Of a DNA stretch of 64,000 nucleotides, positions 16,338 through 23,448 are shown one piece after another; position 1 is the stretch's first letter, and every line of letters begins with the position of its first letter. Source of the stretch: JBFWUM01 sp050247255 (GTDB taxonomy: Bacteria; Acidobacteriota; Vicinamibacteria; Vicinamibacterales; UBA2999); the NCBI GenBank assembly GCA_050247255.1, contig JBFWUM010000016.1, positions 1 through 64,000 of the forward strand. The letters are read 5' to 3'. A program made the position numbers and the translations under genes. Below the pieces are notes generated by a model. It worked only from the letters and a program-made list of their open reading frames with translations, was not told the origin of the DNA and did not search any database.

Positions 16338-16362
16338 GAGTTAGGAGTTAGGAGTTAGGAGT
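16335..16362. repeat. four tandem 7-bp units, TAGGAGT
   Basis: Four exact TAGGAGT units. The first begins with the TAG stop codon of the SDR gene (16335-16337). The TTG that opens the glycosyltransferase remnant starts at the last base of the fourth unit (16362). Confidence 0.9.
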
Positions 16363-16709
16363 TGAGAATTTCGGTCGTGGTGCCGGCGTACAACGAGGAG
16401 CGGCTGCTGGGCGAGTCGCTGCGGCGAATTCGCGCGGCGGCCGCGGGGTTCGAGCGGCGCGGGTGGGCGTGGGAGTCGATCGTCTGCGACAACAACTCCA
16501 GCGACCGGACCGCGGAGATTGCGCGCGCGGCCGGCGCGACGGCGGTCTTCGAGCCGGTCAACCAGATTGCGCGGGCGCGGAATGCGGGCGCTGCGGTGGC
16601 CACCGGCTGGCGCGACATGCTGCGCATGGCATGGCGGTCGGTCCTCAGCCCGCGCCGGGCGTTGCGCAGCGCGGACGCCTGCTACGCCTGGTACGACGGG
16701 AGGCGCTGA
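16362..16709 (+). pseudogene. family 2 glycosyltransferase remnant with internal deletion
   Basis: 115 codons. Residues 1-80 are a normal GT2 N-terminus (ISVVVPAYNEERLLGESL, CDNNSSDRTAEIA, ARNAGAAVATG). After ATG the sequence jumps directly to WRDMLRMAWRSVLSPRRAL, which resembles the extreme C-terminus of such enzymes. The DxD region and most of the catalytic domain (roughly 100 residues or more) are missing. The frame is open, so a short protein could be made, but it cannot be an active transferase. The TTG start is in the TAGGAGT repeat. The stop overlaps the trmO start (ATGA), so it may survive as a translational leader for trmO. Confidence 0.7.
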
Positions 16710-17140
16710 TGACATTCGAGCCGATTGGCGCCGTGCGGTCGCCATTTCAGTCGACCGACCAGATCCCGAAGGGCAAGGGCGCTGAGCACCACGCGGAAGG
16801 CGTGCTCGAGATCAGGCCGGAGCTGGAGCAGGGGCTGATGGACATCGAGGGGTTCTCGCACCTCTACGTCATCTGGGTCTTCGACCGCTCGGAAGGGCCC
16901 GAGCTGCTCGCCTGCCCGCCGAGCGACACGAAGCCGCACGGGGTCTTCGCCACCCGCTCCCCGCAGCGCCCGAACCCGATCGGGCTGACCGTCGTCCGGC
17001 TGCTGCGCCGCGAAGGGACGCGGCTCTTCGTCGCCGGCGTCGACATGCTGGACGGCACGCCGATCCTCGACATCAAGCCGTACCTCTCGAACGTGCCCGA
17101 CCAGCTGAAACGCGGCTGGCTCGACGCCATCGGCGCGTAA
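16709..17140 (+). CDS. trmO: tRNA (N6-threonylcarbamoyladenosine37-N6)-methyltransferase TrmO
   Basis: A 143-residue TsaA/TrmO family protein, a SAM-dependent methyltransferase that converts t6A to m6t6A at position 37 of tRNA-Thr. Family signatures are visible: the opening EPIGAVRSPF, the central HLYVIWVFDRS, the FATRSPQRPNPIGLTVVRL block (the most conserved segment) and DGTPILDIKPYL. The size fits the short, single-domain form. Its ATG overlaps the stop of the glycosyltransferase remnant. A repeat element follows. Confidence 0.95.
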   Translation: MTFEPIGAVRSPFQSTDQIPKGKGAEHHAEGVLEIRPELEQGLMDIEGFSHLYVIWVFDRSEGPELLACPPSDTKPHGVFATRSPQRPNPIGLTVVRLLRREGTRLFVAGVDMLDGTPILDIKPYLSNVPDQLKRGWLDAIGA

Positions 17141-17152
17141 ACGCTCTTATTA

Positions 17153-17211
17153 CAGGAGGCAGGAGGAGGGAGAACGACAACCTTGAAACCTCCTTTCTCC
17201 TTGCTCCTGCT
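17153..17211. repeat. word-type inverted repeat (CAGGAGG family)
   Basis: The purine-rich left arm CAGGAGGCAGGAGGAGGGAG faces the pyrimidine-rich right arm CTCCTTTCTCCTTGCTCCTG across about 16 nt. The arms are imperfectly complementary and each is made of GGAGS-like words. It lies between trmO and the GNAT gene. Confidence 0.75.
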
Positions 17212-17235
17212 AGATCCTCATCTTTCAATACCCGT

Positions 17236-18042
17236 ATGGTGATCGCGGACGTGGCGCTGGCGCGGCGATTGGAACGCGCGGAGGCCGAGGCGAGCCGACG
17301 GTTCGTCGAGACGCGCGCTCGGCTGCAGCCGGACGTCGGGGCCACGTGGATGGAGGTCGCCGGCGCCTATGCGATGTTCGACGGCGCGCAGTCGCCGCTG
17401 ACGCAGACGTTCGGCCTCGGGTTGTTCGACGAGGTCACCGACGATCACCTGGCAACCCTCGAATCCTTCTTCGAATCGCGCGGCGCCGCCGTGCATCACG
17501 AGGTCAGCCCCCTCGGGCCGATCGACCTGCAGGCGCGCCTCGCGAGGCGCGGCTACACGCCGGTCGAATTCACCTCCGTGCTCTACCAGGAACTGCCGCG
17601 GCGGCGAATCACGGGCTCGAGCGACGTCGCCGTCACACGCGTCTCGGACGCCGACGGCCAGCAGCGATGGGCGGCCACGGCCGCCGCCGGGTGGGCCGAT
17701 GTCTCGGCGGATCTGGCCGACTTCATCGGCGGCATCGCCACCGTCAATGCGGCGGCACCCGGCACAGCCGCGTTCCTCGCCACGGTTGACGGGCTGGTCG
17801 CGGCGTCGGCGTTGTTGTGGATCCACGAGGGCGTCGCGTTGCTGGCCGGGGCGAGTACGGTCGCCGCCTCCCGCGGACGCGGCGCCCAGCGCGCGCTGCT
17901 CGACGCCAGGCTTGCGGCTGCCGCGGAGGCGGGATGCGAGCTGGCCATGATGGGCGCCGCCCCGGGGAGCGCATCGCAGCGCAATGCCGAGCGCGAAGGG
18001 TTCCGGGTCGCCTACACCCGCATGAAATGGCAACGACGGTAG
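17236..18042 (+). CDS. GNAT family N-acetyltransferase
   Basis: A 268-residue protein whose C-terminal half has the GNAT layout. ALLWIHEGVALLAGASTV is the beta4 region. SRGRGAQRALLDARLAAAAEAGC is the acetyl-CoA pyrophosphate loop (RGRGAQ variant of Q/RxxGxG/A). NAEREGFRVAYTRMKW closes the fold. The N-terminal half (about 1-120) is a second, degenerate GNAT-like or substrate-binding domain. The substrate is unknown. The ATG at 17236 follows a repeat element; no clear ribosome site. It overlaps alkB by 16 bp. Confidence 0.85.
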   Translation: MVIADVALARRLERAEAEASRRFVETRARLQPDVGATWMEVAGAYAMFDGAQSPLTQTFGLGLFDEVTDDHLATLESFFESRGAAVHHEVSPLGPIDLQARLARRGYTPVEFTSVLYQELPRRRITGSSDVAVTRVSDADGQQRWAATAAAGWADVSADLADFIGGIATVNAAAPGTAAFLATVDGLVAASALLWIHEGVALLAGASTVAASRGRGAQRALLDARLAAAAEAGCELAMMGAAPGSASQRNAEREGFRVAYTRMKWQRR

Positions 18043-18656
18043 TTCAGGCGCCGGGGGCCGTCTGGCTCAAGCGGTGGCTGACTCTCGACGAGCAGCGCCG
18101 GCTGGTGGCCGAGTGCCAGGCGCTGATGGACGGCCCCGGCGGCGGGTACGTCCCCACGGTGCGCGGCGGCGGGAAGATGCACGTGCGCATGCTCTGCCTG
18201 GGGCGCCACTGGAACGCGCGCACCTACACCTACGAAACGACCCGCGGCGACTTCGATCAGGCGCCGGTCGCGCCACTGCCGGCCGGGTGGGCCGGGCTCG
18301 CCTCACGGGCGGCGGCGGACGCCGGGTTCGCCTTCGAGCCGGACCTCTGCATCCTCAACCACTACCCGGCCGACGGCCGCATGGGGCTCCATCAGGACAA
18401 GGACGAAAGCGCGGCGTCGCTCGAGGCGGGGCTGCCGGTCGTCTCGATCTCCCTCGGCGACACGGCCCGGTTCCTCTTCGGCGGCACCCGGCGCCGCGAC
18501 CCGGTCGACACCCTCTACCTGCAGTCGGGGGATGCCTTCGTCTTCGGTGGCCCGTCGCGGCTGCGCTATCACGGCGTGACCCGGATCGTCCCCCGCAGCG
18601 CGCCGCCGGAACTGCGCCTGGACGGCCGGTTCAACCTGACGTTCCGCCGCTACTGA
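18027..18656 (+). CDS. alkB: AlkB-like 2-oxoglutarate/Fe(II) dioxygenase
   Basis: A 209-residue enzyme of the AlkB family, which oxidatively demethylates 1-methyladenine and 3-methylcytosine in nucleic acids. The iron triad is His122 and Asp124 in LHQDKDE and His182 in RYHGV. The 2-oxoglutarate-binding arginines are in RFNLTFR near the C-terminus. NHYPADGRMGLHQD and GDAFVFGG match the family. The start at 18027 is inside the GNAT gene (16-bp overlap), indicating coupling. Assignment to AlkB itself and not another member of the family is by length and motif order. Confidence 0.92.
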   Translation: MATTVVQAPGAVWLKRWLTLDEQRRLVAECQALMDGPGGGYVPTVRGGGKMHVRMLCLGRHWNARTYTYETTRGDFDQAPVAPLPAGWAGLASRAAADAGFAFEPDLCILNHYPADGRMGLHQDKDESAASLEAGLPVVSISLGDTARFLFGGTRRRDPVDTLYLQSGDAFVFGGPSRLRYHGVTRIVPRSAPPELRLDGRFNLTFRRY

Positions 18657-18745
18657 GCGGCTCCCCAGAGGGGAAAAGTGAAAACTTTGATGTTCAGCCG
18701 CGATCATGTCGTGCGATGCTATAGGCCTCTTTGAAAGGAGAGCTG

Positions 18746-19108
18746 ATGGCGAAGGCCAAGAAGAGTGCGAAGAGTGCGAAGGGCGCGAAGAAGAAGGCGA
18801 CGAAGCGGGCCGCAAAGCCTGCCGCGCGCAAGGGTGCCAAGAAGAAGTCGGCGCGCAAGCCGAATGCGGCGTTCATGGCGCCGGTGAGCCCGAGCCCGGC
18901 GCTGGCGGAAGTGGTCGGCGCGAAGCCGATTCCGCGCACCGAGGTCACCAAGCGCCTCTGGGCTTACATCAAGAAGAACAAGCTCCAGGATCAGAAGAAC
19001 AAGCGGATGATCAAGGCGGACGGGACGCTGAAGACGGTCTTCGGCGGCAAGTCCCAGGTGAACATGTTCGAGATGACCAAGCTGGTGAACAAGCACCTGA
19101 AGAAGTAG
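18746..19108 (+). CDS. SWIB/MDM2 domain protein with lysine-rich tail
   Basis: A 120-residue basic protein. Residues 1-45 are a histone H1-like Lys/Ala tail (AKKSAKSAKGAKKKATKRA). Residues 50-120 form a SWIB domain (RTEVTKRLWAYIKKNKLQDQKNKRMI, followed by LKTVFGGK and MFEMTKLVNKHLKK). SWIB is mainly eukaryotic chromatin-associated but occurs in Chlamydiae and several other bacteria, where it may bind DNA. The ATG at 18746 has a GAAAGGAG site 5 nt upstream; a TTG 15 nt earlier is less likely. A possible nucleoid-associated protein. Confidence 0.92.
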   Translation: MAKAKKSAKSAKGAKKKATKRAAKPAARKGAKKKSARKPNAAFMAPVSPSPALAEVVGAKPIPRTEVTKRLWAYIKKNKLQDQKNKRMIKADGTLKTVFGGKSQVNMFEMTKLVNKHLKK

Positions 19109-19122
19109 CAACACCGTCCCCC

Positions 19123-19503
19123 GTGGAGGAGCTCGATCTCTACGCCATGGTCGGCGAGGAGGGCTTTCATCGCCTCGTCGCCGGCTTCTATCGCCAGGTC
19201 CCGGCCGACGACATCCTCGGCCCGATGTATCCGGCCGACGACCTGGCGGGCGCCGAGCAACGGCTCCGCGACTTCCTCATCGGCCGCTTCGGCGGCCCCC
19301 CTCGCTACATCGAACAACGCGGCCACCCGCGGCTCCGCGCCCGCCACATGCCGTTTGCCGTCACCCCCGCCGCCCGCGACCGCTGGCTGCAGCTGATGAC
19401 ACGGTCGCTCGACGAGGCGCAGTTCCCGCCCGAGGCCGACGCCATGCTCCGCGAGTTTTTCGGCGCGGTGGCCACCATGCTGATCAACGCGCACCAGGAG
19501 TAG
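19123..19503 (+). CDS. group II truncated haemoglobin
   Basis: A 126-residue globin. LYAMVGEEGFHRLVAGFYRQV is the typical opening of the 2/2 globin fold, with Tyr at B10. The proximal His is His75 in ARHMPF. Trp88 in RDRWLQLM is at G8, the marker of group II (GlbO-like) globins. Group II members bind oxygen or NO and often assist terminal oxidases or NO detoxification; the role here is not shown. GTG at 19123 lies 14 bp after the SWIB gene; the next gene follows after 2 bp, suggesting one transcript. Confidence 0.9.
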   Translation: MEELDLYAMVGEEGFHRLVAGFYRQVPADDILGPMYPADDLAGAEQRLRDFLIGRFGGPPRYIEQRGHPRLRARHMPFAVTPAARDRWLQLMTRSLDEAQFPPEADAMLREFFGAVATMLINAHQE

Positions 19504-19505
19504 CC

Positions 19506-19985
19506 ATGGCCACGGACCCGCTGCGCGAGCAGCTGGCGAAGCTGCTGGACTGGACCGAGGCCCACGCCGGCTTCGACCGTGCCGTCGCGGCCATGCCGGC
19601 CTCCCTGCAGGGCGCCGTCCCGCCCGGCTTCGAGCACTCGGCCTGGCAGATCCTCGAGCACCTGCGCATCGCCCAGGAAGACATCTACGACTTCAGCGTG
19701 AACGCCGGCTACACGGCGATGGTGTGGCCGGACGACTACTGGCCGGCGTCACCCGAGCCGCCCGGCGCGGAGGCATGGGAGGGCAGCGTGGCGGCGTACC
19801 GCGAGGATCGGGCGAAGCTCCAGGCGCTGGCCCGCAACGCGGATATCGATCTGCTCGCGCGCATCCCGCACGGCGACGGCCAGACCTACCTGCGCGAGAT
19901 CCTGCTGGTGGCCGATCACGGCGCGTATCACGTCGGCCAGCTCGTCGCGCTGCGCAAGGCGCTCGGCTGCTGGCCTCAGGCGTGA
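19506..19985 (+). CDS. DinB-like four-helix metal-binding protein (1)
   Basis: A 159-residue DinB/YfiT-like protein. The metal-binding histidines are in the SAWQILEHLRIAQ helix and the ADHGAYHVGQLV helix, the usual HX3H pair near the C-terminus. DinB-like proteins are thiol-S-transferases or enzymes of unknown substrate; nothing here narrows it down. It follows the globin gene by 2 bp. Its TGA overlaps the GTG start of the next SDR gene, so the three are co-transcribed. Confidence 0.88.
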   Translation: MATDPLREQLAKLLDWTEAHAGFDRAVAAMPASLQGAVPPGFEHSAWQILEHLRIAQEDIYDFSVNAGYTAMVWPDDYWPASPEPPGAEAWEGSVAAYREDRAKLQALARNADIDLLARIPHGDGQTYLREILLVADHGAYHVGQLVALRKALGCWPQA

Positions 19986-20731
19986 GCGGCCAGGTCGTCC
20001 TGATCACCGGCGGCGCGCGCGGCATCGGCGCCGCCACCGCGCGGCTGGCGGCGTCCCGCGGCTGCCAGGTCATCGTCAATTTCCGGCAGGCTGCGGCCGC
20101 GGCGGACGCCGTCGTGCGGGACATCGAGTCCGCGGGCGGCACGGCCATCGCGCTGCAGGCCGACGTGGCCTCCGAGCCCGACATCGTGCGGCTGTTCGAG
20201 GAGGTCGATCGCCGCGTCGGCCGGCTCGACGCCCTCGTCAACAACGCCGGCATCGTCGATCGCCAGGGACGGCTGGTGGACCTCGACATGGCGCGGCTGC
20301 AGCGGGTCTTCACGACCAACGTCCATGGCGCGTTCCTCTGCGCGCGCGAAGCGGTGCGCCGCATGTCGACGGCCGCCGGCGGCCGAGGCGGTGCCATCGT
20401 CAACGTGTCGTCGATGGCCGCGAAGCTCGGGTCGCCGCACGAGTACGTGCACTACGCGGCGTCGAAAGCGGCGGTGGATACCATGACCATCGGCCTGGCG
20501 CGCGAGGTGGCCGCCGAGGGCATTCGCGTCAACGGCGTCAGGCCAGGGCCCATCCATACGACCATGCACGCGGACGGGGGAGAGCCGAACCGCATCGACC
20601 GCGTGAAGGGCGCGATCCCCTTGGGGCGCGGCGGGCAACCAGAGGAAGTTGCGCACGCCATCCTCTGGCTGCTGTCGGAGGAAGCGAGCTACGTCACCGG
20701 GGCGATTCTCGATGTATCGGGCGGCAGGTAA
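19982..20731 (+). CDS. short-chain dehydrogenase/reductase
   Basis: A 249-residue classical SDR. The cofactor motif TGGARGIG is at 10-17, NNAG is present, the catalytic serine is in NVSSMAA, and the Tyr/Lys pair is in VHYAASKAAVDT. Asn-Phe-Arg after the second strand (IVNFRQ) favours NADPH. The C-terminal DVSGGR ending is normal for the family. The substrate is unknown. GTG start overlaps the DinB-like stop. The TAA stop is the first three bases of the repeat at 20729-20865. Confidence 0.93.
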   Translation: MSGQVVLITGGARGIGAATARLAASRGCQVIVNFRQAAAAADAVVRDIESAGGTAIALQADVASEPDIVRLFEEVDRRVGRLDALVNNAGIVDRQGRLVDLDMARLQRVFTTNVHGAFLCAREAVRRMSTAAGGRGGAIVNVSSMAAKLGSPHEYVHYAASKAAVDTMTIGLAREVAAEGIRVNGVRPGPIHTTMHADGGEPNRIDRVKGAIPLGRGGQPEEVAHAILWLLSEEASYVTGAILDVSGGR

Positions 20732-20865
20732 CGGAGGCGGCGGAGGACACGGAGACAAGGGCACACACGGAGCAGCGGAGGAACGGAGATCAAATAGATT
20801 TCTTCAAAGTGAATCTCCGTTGCTCCGTTCCTCCGTGTGGCGTTTTTTCTCCGTGCGCTCCGTTA
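20729..20865. repeat. word-type inverted repeat supplying both flanking stop codons
   Basis: TAACGGAG at the left edge and CTCCGTTA at the right edge are perfect complements. The arms consist of CGGAGGACACGGAGAC and CACACGGAGCAGCGGAGGAA words against TCTCCGTTGCTCCGTTCCT and TTTCTCCGTGCGCTCC. The left TAA is the stop of the SDR gene; the right TTA is the TAA stop of the convergent metalloprotease. Confidence 0.88.
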
Positions 20866-21960
20866 CCTCCCCGGCATCTGGCAGGCGTACTCCATCCGCC
20901 GCAGGCGGCCGGGTGACGCCCGTTGCAGCTGGAAGCCGTCGGGGTCGTTATCGGGCGTGGTGTTGCCCAGCGGGCGCGTGTAGGCGATGGCGCCGTGGTA
21001 CTGGTCGCGCGCCGAGTAGGTCGTCGTCGCGCACGACAGGTCGGTGTCGTACGACATGACGCTGTCGCGATAGGGCTGCGTGTGGCCGAACCCGAGGGCG
21101 TGCCCGACTTCGTGGGCGATGATGATGTTCGCCGGCAGGACGCCGCCGCACCCGCAGTTGCTCGCGTTGTAGATCCGCGCGAACCCGGTGCGCACCACCT
21201 CGTTGCTTCCCTGCAGCGCAATGCTGACGCCGCCAAAGCCGCAGAGGTCAGCGGCACTGCCCGCAGATCGGTTCGCCACCTCGATCTGAATGAATCCGGA
21301 CTCCAGGCTCGCCACCGGCCGCGCGTCGGGCCGCGTCTGGATGGTGCCCGCCTGGATCCGGTTCCCCGTCACCGCCGAGACAAGTCCAGGGAGCAGTGAG
21401 ACGATGCGGTTCACCGTGTCGGCGGGCACATCGGTCTCACTCGAGACGAAGTTGCCGGCGGCGTCCTGCACCGTGTACTTCGTGATGACGTAGAAATTCG
21501 GGTTCGACGGCCAGCGGATGACAAAGTCCGGGAAGACGCCCGCCTGGTCCTTGCCGCGCGCAAACCGGTCGAAGAAATCGAGATCGAACGGCGCGGCCGT
21601 CGAGATCAGGTCGATCGTGCTGCCGCGGTTTGCGTTGCCGGCGACGGTCGTCGTCCGCGTCAGGTGACCTGCCGCCGAGACCACGACGGGCGCCGCCGCG
21701 GTGCCGAGCAGGACGCTGAAGGCGCCGCTCCCGTCGGTGGTCGTCGTCGTGCTGCCGACGGTGACGGTGGCGCCGGCGACCGCGGCGGATCCGTTCTGCG
21801 TCGTGACGACGCGGCCGGCAAACGTGAATGTCGGCGTGCTCGGTGCAGTCGGTGGTGCGGTGGTCGGATCGAGGCTCAGGAACGCCGGGTCGCACGCCGA
21901 CGCGAGGACCGCGCACGCAAGAACGCCGAGACACCTGCGGACGGCCGCCACCACCTCCAC
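20863..21960 (-). CDS. metzincin-type metalloprotease lipoprotein
   Basis: About 365 residues. A lipobox (VLASAC) anchors it in the outer envelope. A Thr/Pro-rich linker and a carboxypeptidase-regulatory-like beta domain follow (FAGRVVTTQNGSAAVAGATVTVG, TDGSGAFSV). The catalytic domain carries HEVGHALGFGH, the full HExxHxxGxxH zinc motif of metzincins, with VMSY downstream as the Met-turn. Secreted proteolysis is likely. The start is uncertain: GTG codons at 21960, 21954 and 21951 all fit, and the first is used. It diverges from the DinB-like gene at 21975. Confidence 0.85.
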   Translation of the reverse strand: MEVVAAVRRCLGVLACAVLASACDPAFLSLDPTTAPPTAPSTPTFTFAGRVVTTQNGSAAVAGATVTVGSTTTTTDGSGAFSVLLGTAAAPVVVSAAGHLTRTTTVAGNANRGSTIDLISTAAPFDLDFFDRFARGKDQAGVFPDFVIRWPSNPNFYVITKYTVQDAAGNFVSSETDVPADTVNRIVSLLPGLVSAVTGNRIQAGTIQTRPDARPVASLESGFIQIEVANRSAGSAADLCGFGGVSIALQGSNEVVRTGFARIYNASNCGCGGVLPANIIIAHEVGHALGFGHTQPYRDSVMSYDTDLSCATTTYSARDQYHGAIAYTRPLGNTTPDNDPDGFQLQRASPGRLRRMEYACQMPGR

Positions 21961-21966
21961 TATATT
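21961..21966 (+). promoter_or_regulatory. -10 box, TATATT, leaderless type
   Basis: TATATT ends 8 nt before the ATG of the second DinB-like gene, within a very short divergent interval. Confidence 0.35.
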
Positions 21967-21974
21967 ACGGGGCG

Positions 21975-22451
21975 ATGGACGCATTGATAACGCAGCTGCT
22001 GGCGGTCGTGGACCAGGCCTACAACCGCCGGTCGTGGCACGGCACCAACCTGCGCGGCGCCGTGCGCGGTGTCACCCCGGAGGCGGCGGTCCGGCGACCG
22101 GCGCCGGGCAGGCACAACATCCAGGAACTGGTGGTGCACGCGGCCTACTGGAAGTACGCCGCGTGGCGCCGCCTGACCGGCTCGCAGCGCGGGTCGTTCG
22201 CGCTCGCCGGCTCGAACTTCTTCGCGCGGGACCGGGCCGACGCGGTACAGTGGCGCAGCGACGTGGCCCTGCTCGATCGCATGCACGCAGATCTCCGCGG
22301 GGCGATCGCCGCCACGCCCCGGTCCAGGCTGACGGCCCGGCTCGGCGCCGCCGGGGGGCCGGTGACGGTCCAGGGACTCATCACCGGCATCGCGGCGCAT
22401 GACCTCTATCACGCGGGGCAGATTCAGTTGATTAAGACCCTGGCGAAGTAA
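21975..22451 (+). CDS. DinB-like four-helix metal-binding protein (2)
   Basis: A 158-residue DinB-family protein. Candidate metal ligands are in HNIQELVVHAAYWKY and in the C-terminal AAHDLYHAGQIQLI helix, giving the HX3H pair. It is only distantly similar to the DinB-like protein encoded at 19506. Substrate unknown. It diverges from the metzincin gene with a few bases between starts and is followed by an 8-bp word repeat that contains the next start codon. Confidence 0.88.
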   Translation: MDALITQLLAVVDQAYNRRSWHGTNLRGAVRGVTPEAAVRRPAPGRHNIQELVVHAAYWKYAAWRRLTGSQRGSFALAGSNFFARDRADAVQWRSDVALLDRMHADLRGAIAATPRSRLTARLGAAGGPVTVQGLITGIAAHDLYHAGQIQLIKTLAK

Positions 22452-22453
22452 GA

Positions 22454-22483
22454 AGTGGAAAAGTGGAAAAGTTGAAAAGTGGG
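22454..22483. repeat. tandem 8-bp word repeat (AGTGGAAA)
   Basis: AGTGGAAA twice, then AGTTGAAA and a partial AGTGGG. The GTG used as start of the VOC gene lies in the second unit, so the repeat encodes its first residues (MEKLKSG). Confidence 0.85.
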
Positions 22484-23389
22484 TGCAGCGCGCTCGTGGC
22501 GGTTCTCGCTGCGGCGGTGAGTGCCTCTGCGCAGCAGGCGCTTCCGGCATCTGAGCACGTGGTCGGCGTTGGCAGCCTCACGCTGGTCGTCAGCGATGTC
22601 GAGCGGGCGCGCGCGTTCTATCGCGACACGCTCGGGTTGACGCTCCAGGAGGGGAGCGCCGGCGTGGCCGGGGGCGCGTTGTCGATCGCCTTCGTCGCAC
22701 CGGCGGATGCCGACCGCAGGGCGGTGACCCGGGGGCTCCAGGATCCGGGCGCGGCGCGCGTCATCCTGACGGTGCGCGATCTCGATGCGGCGCTGATCCA
22801 GGCGCGGTTCAGCGGCGCGACCGTGCTGAGCGAAGGCGACGCGGCGGTGCCGCTGGTCGACGAGCCGGGTGTGTCGCGGGCGGTGCTGATCAAGGACCCG
22901 GACGGGTTCTTCGTGCAGATCATGCAGCGGGCGGTCGCTGTGGTTGGGGGTTCTTCCGGGACTGAAGTCCCGGGCTCCGCTGGCAACGTGATCGGCCTGA
23001 CCGTGGGGCTGACCGTCGACGACATGGATCGCACCATGCGCGTGTTTCGCGACGCGCTCGGCTTCGACCTGAGACGCGATCCTGAAGACAACGACGATGC
23101 CCGGCTGGCGATGATGGGGGTGTTCACCGCCTTCTACCGCCGCGTCATCGCGACGGTGCCGGGGACGGCGCTGGCAATCGAACTGATCGAAGTGCACGGC
23201 CTCAGCCGGCGGCTGATCACGGCGCGGCCGCAGGACCCGGGGACCGCGATGCTGGGGCTCACCGTCGCCGACGTGAACCGCGCAGCGTCCGCCCTGACGG
23301 CGGCGAATGCCACGGTGGTCGCCGCGGACGGCGTTCCCGCGATTGTCGCCACGCCCGATCGATTCTTCCTCGCCCTTGGGCGGAACTAA
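22463..23389 (+). CDS. exported two-domain VOC/glyoxalase-like protein
   Basis: A 308-residue protein. A signal-like hydrophobic segment (ALVAVLAAAVSASAQQ) precedes two vicinal-oxygen-chelate domains, residues about 37-155 (GSLTLVVSDVERARAFYRDTLG) and about 178-305 (VGLTVDDMDRTMRVFRDALG). VOC enzymes bind a divalent metal between paired beta-alpha-beta-beta-beta modules. The metal ligands are not complete by eye, so function is open. The linker GGSSGTEVPGSAGN is encoded by a REP-like palindrome. The GTG start sits in a tandem repeat and no ribosome site is independent of it. Confidence 0.82.
   Translation: MEKLKSGCSALVAVLAAAVSASAQQALPASEHVVGVGSLTLVVSDVERARAFYRDTLGLTLQEGSAGVAGGALSIAFVAPADADRRAVTRGLQDPGAARVILTVRDLDAALIQARFSGATVLSEGDAAVPLVDEPGVSRAVLIKDPDGFFVQIMQRAVAVVGGSSGTEVPGSAGNVIGLTVGLTVDDMDRTMRVFRDALGFDLRRDPEDNDDARLAMMGVFTAFYRRVIATVPGTALAIELIEVHGLSRRLITARPQDPGTAMLGLTVADVNRAASALTAANATVVAADGVPAIVATPDRFFLALGRN
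22956..22978. repeat. REP-like palindrome inside the VOC gene
   Basis: CCGGGACT-GA-AGTCCCGG is a perfect 8-bp stem, followed by GCTCC. On the minus strand the stem is preceded by GGAGC, matching the GGAG head of REP sequences. It is in frame and forms the linker between the two VOC domains. Confidence 0.75.
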
Positions 23390-23448
23390 AGGTCGCAGCT
23401 ACGACAAAGAGGGCGGAACCAGGGTCCGCAGCGACGACGGTCCGGCAG

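Noticed and set aside
18657..18745. Promoter with TATAGG before the SWIB gene
   Set aside because: TATAGG is present but no -35 at suitable distance; not strong enough to list.
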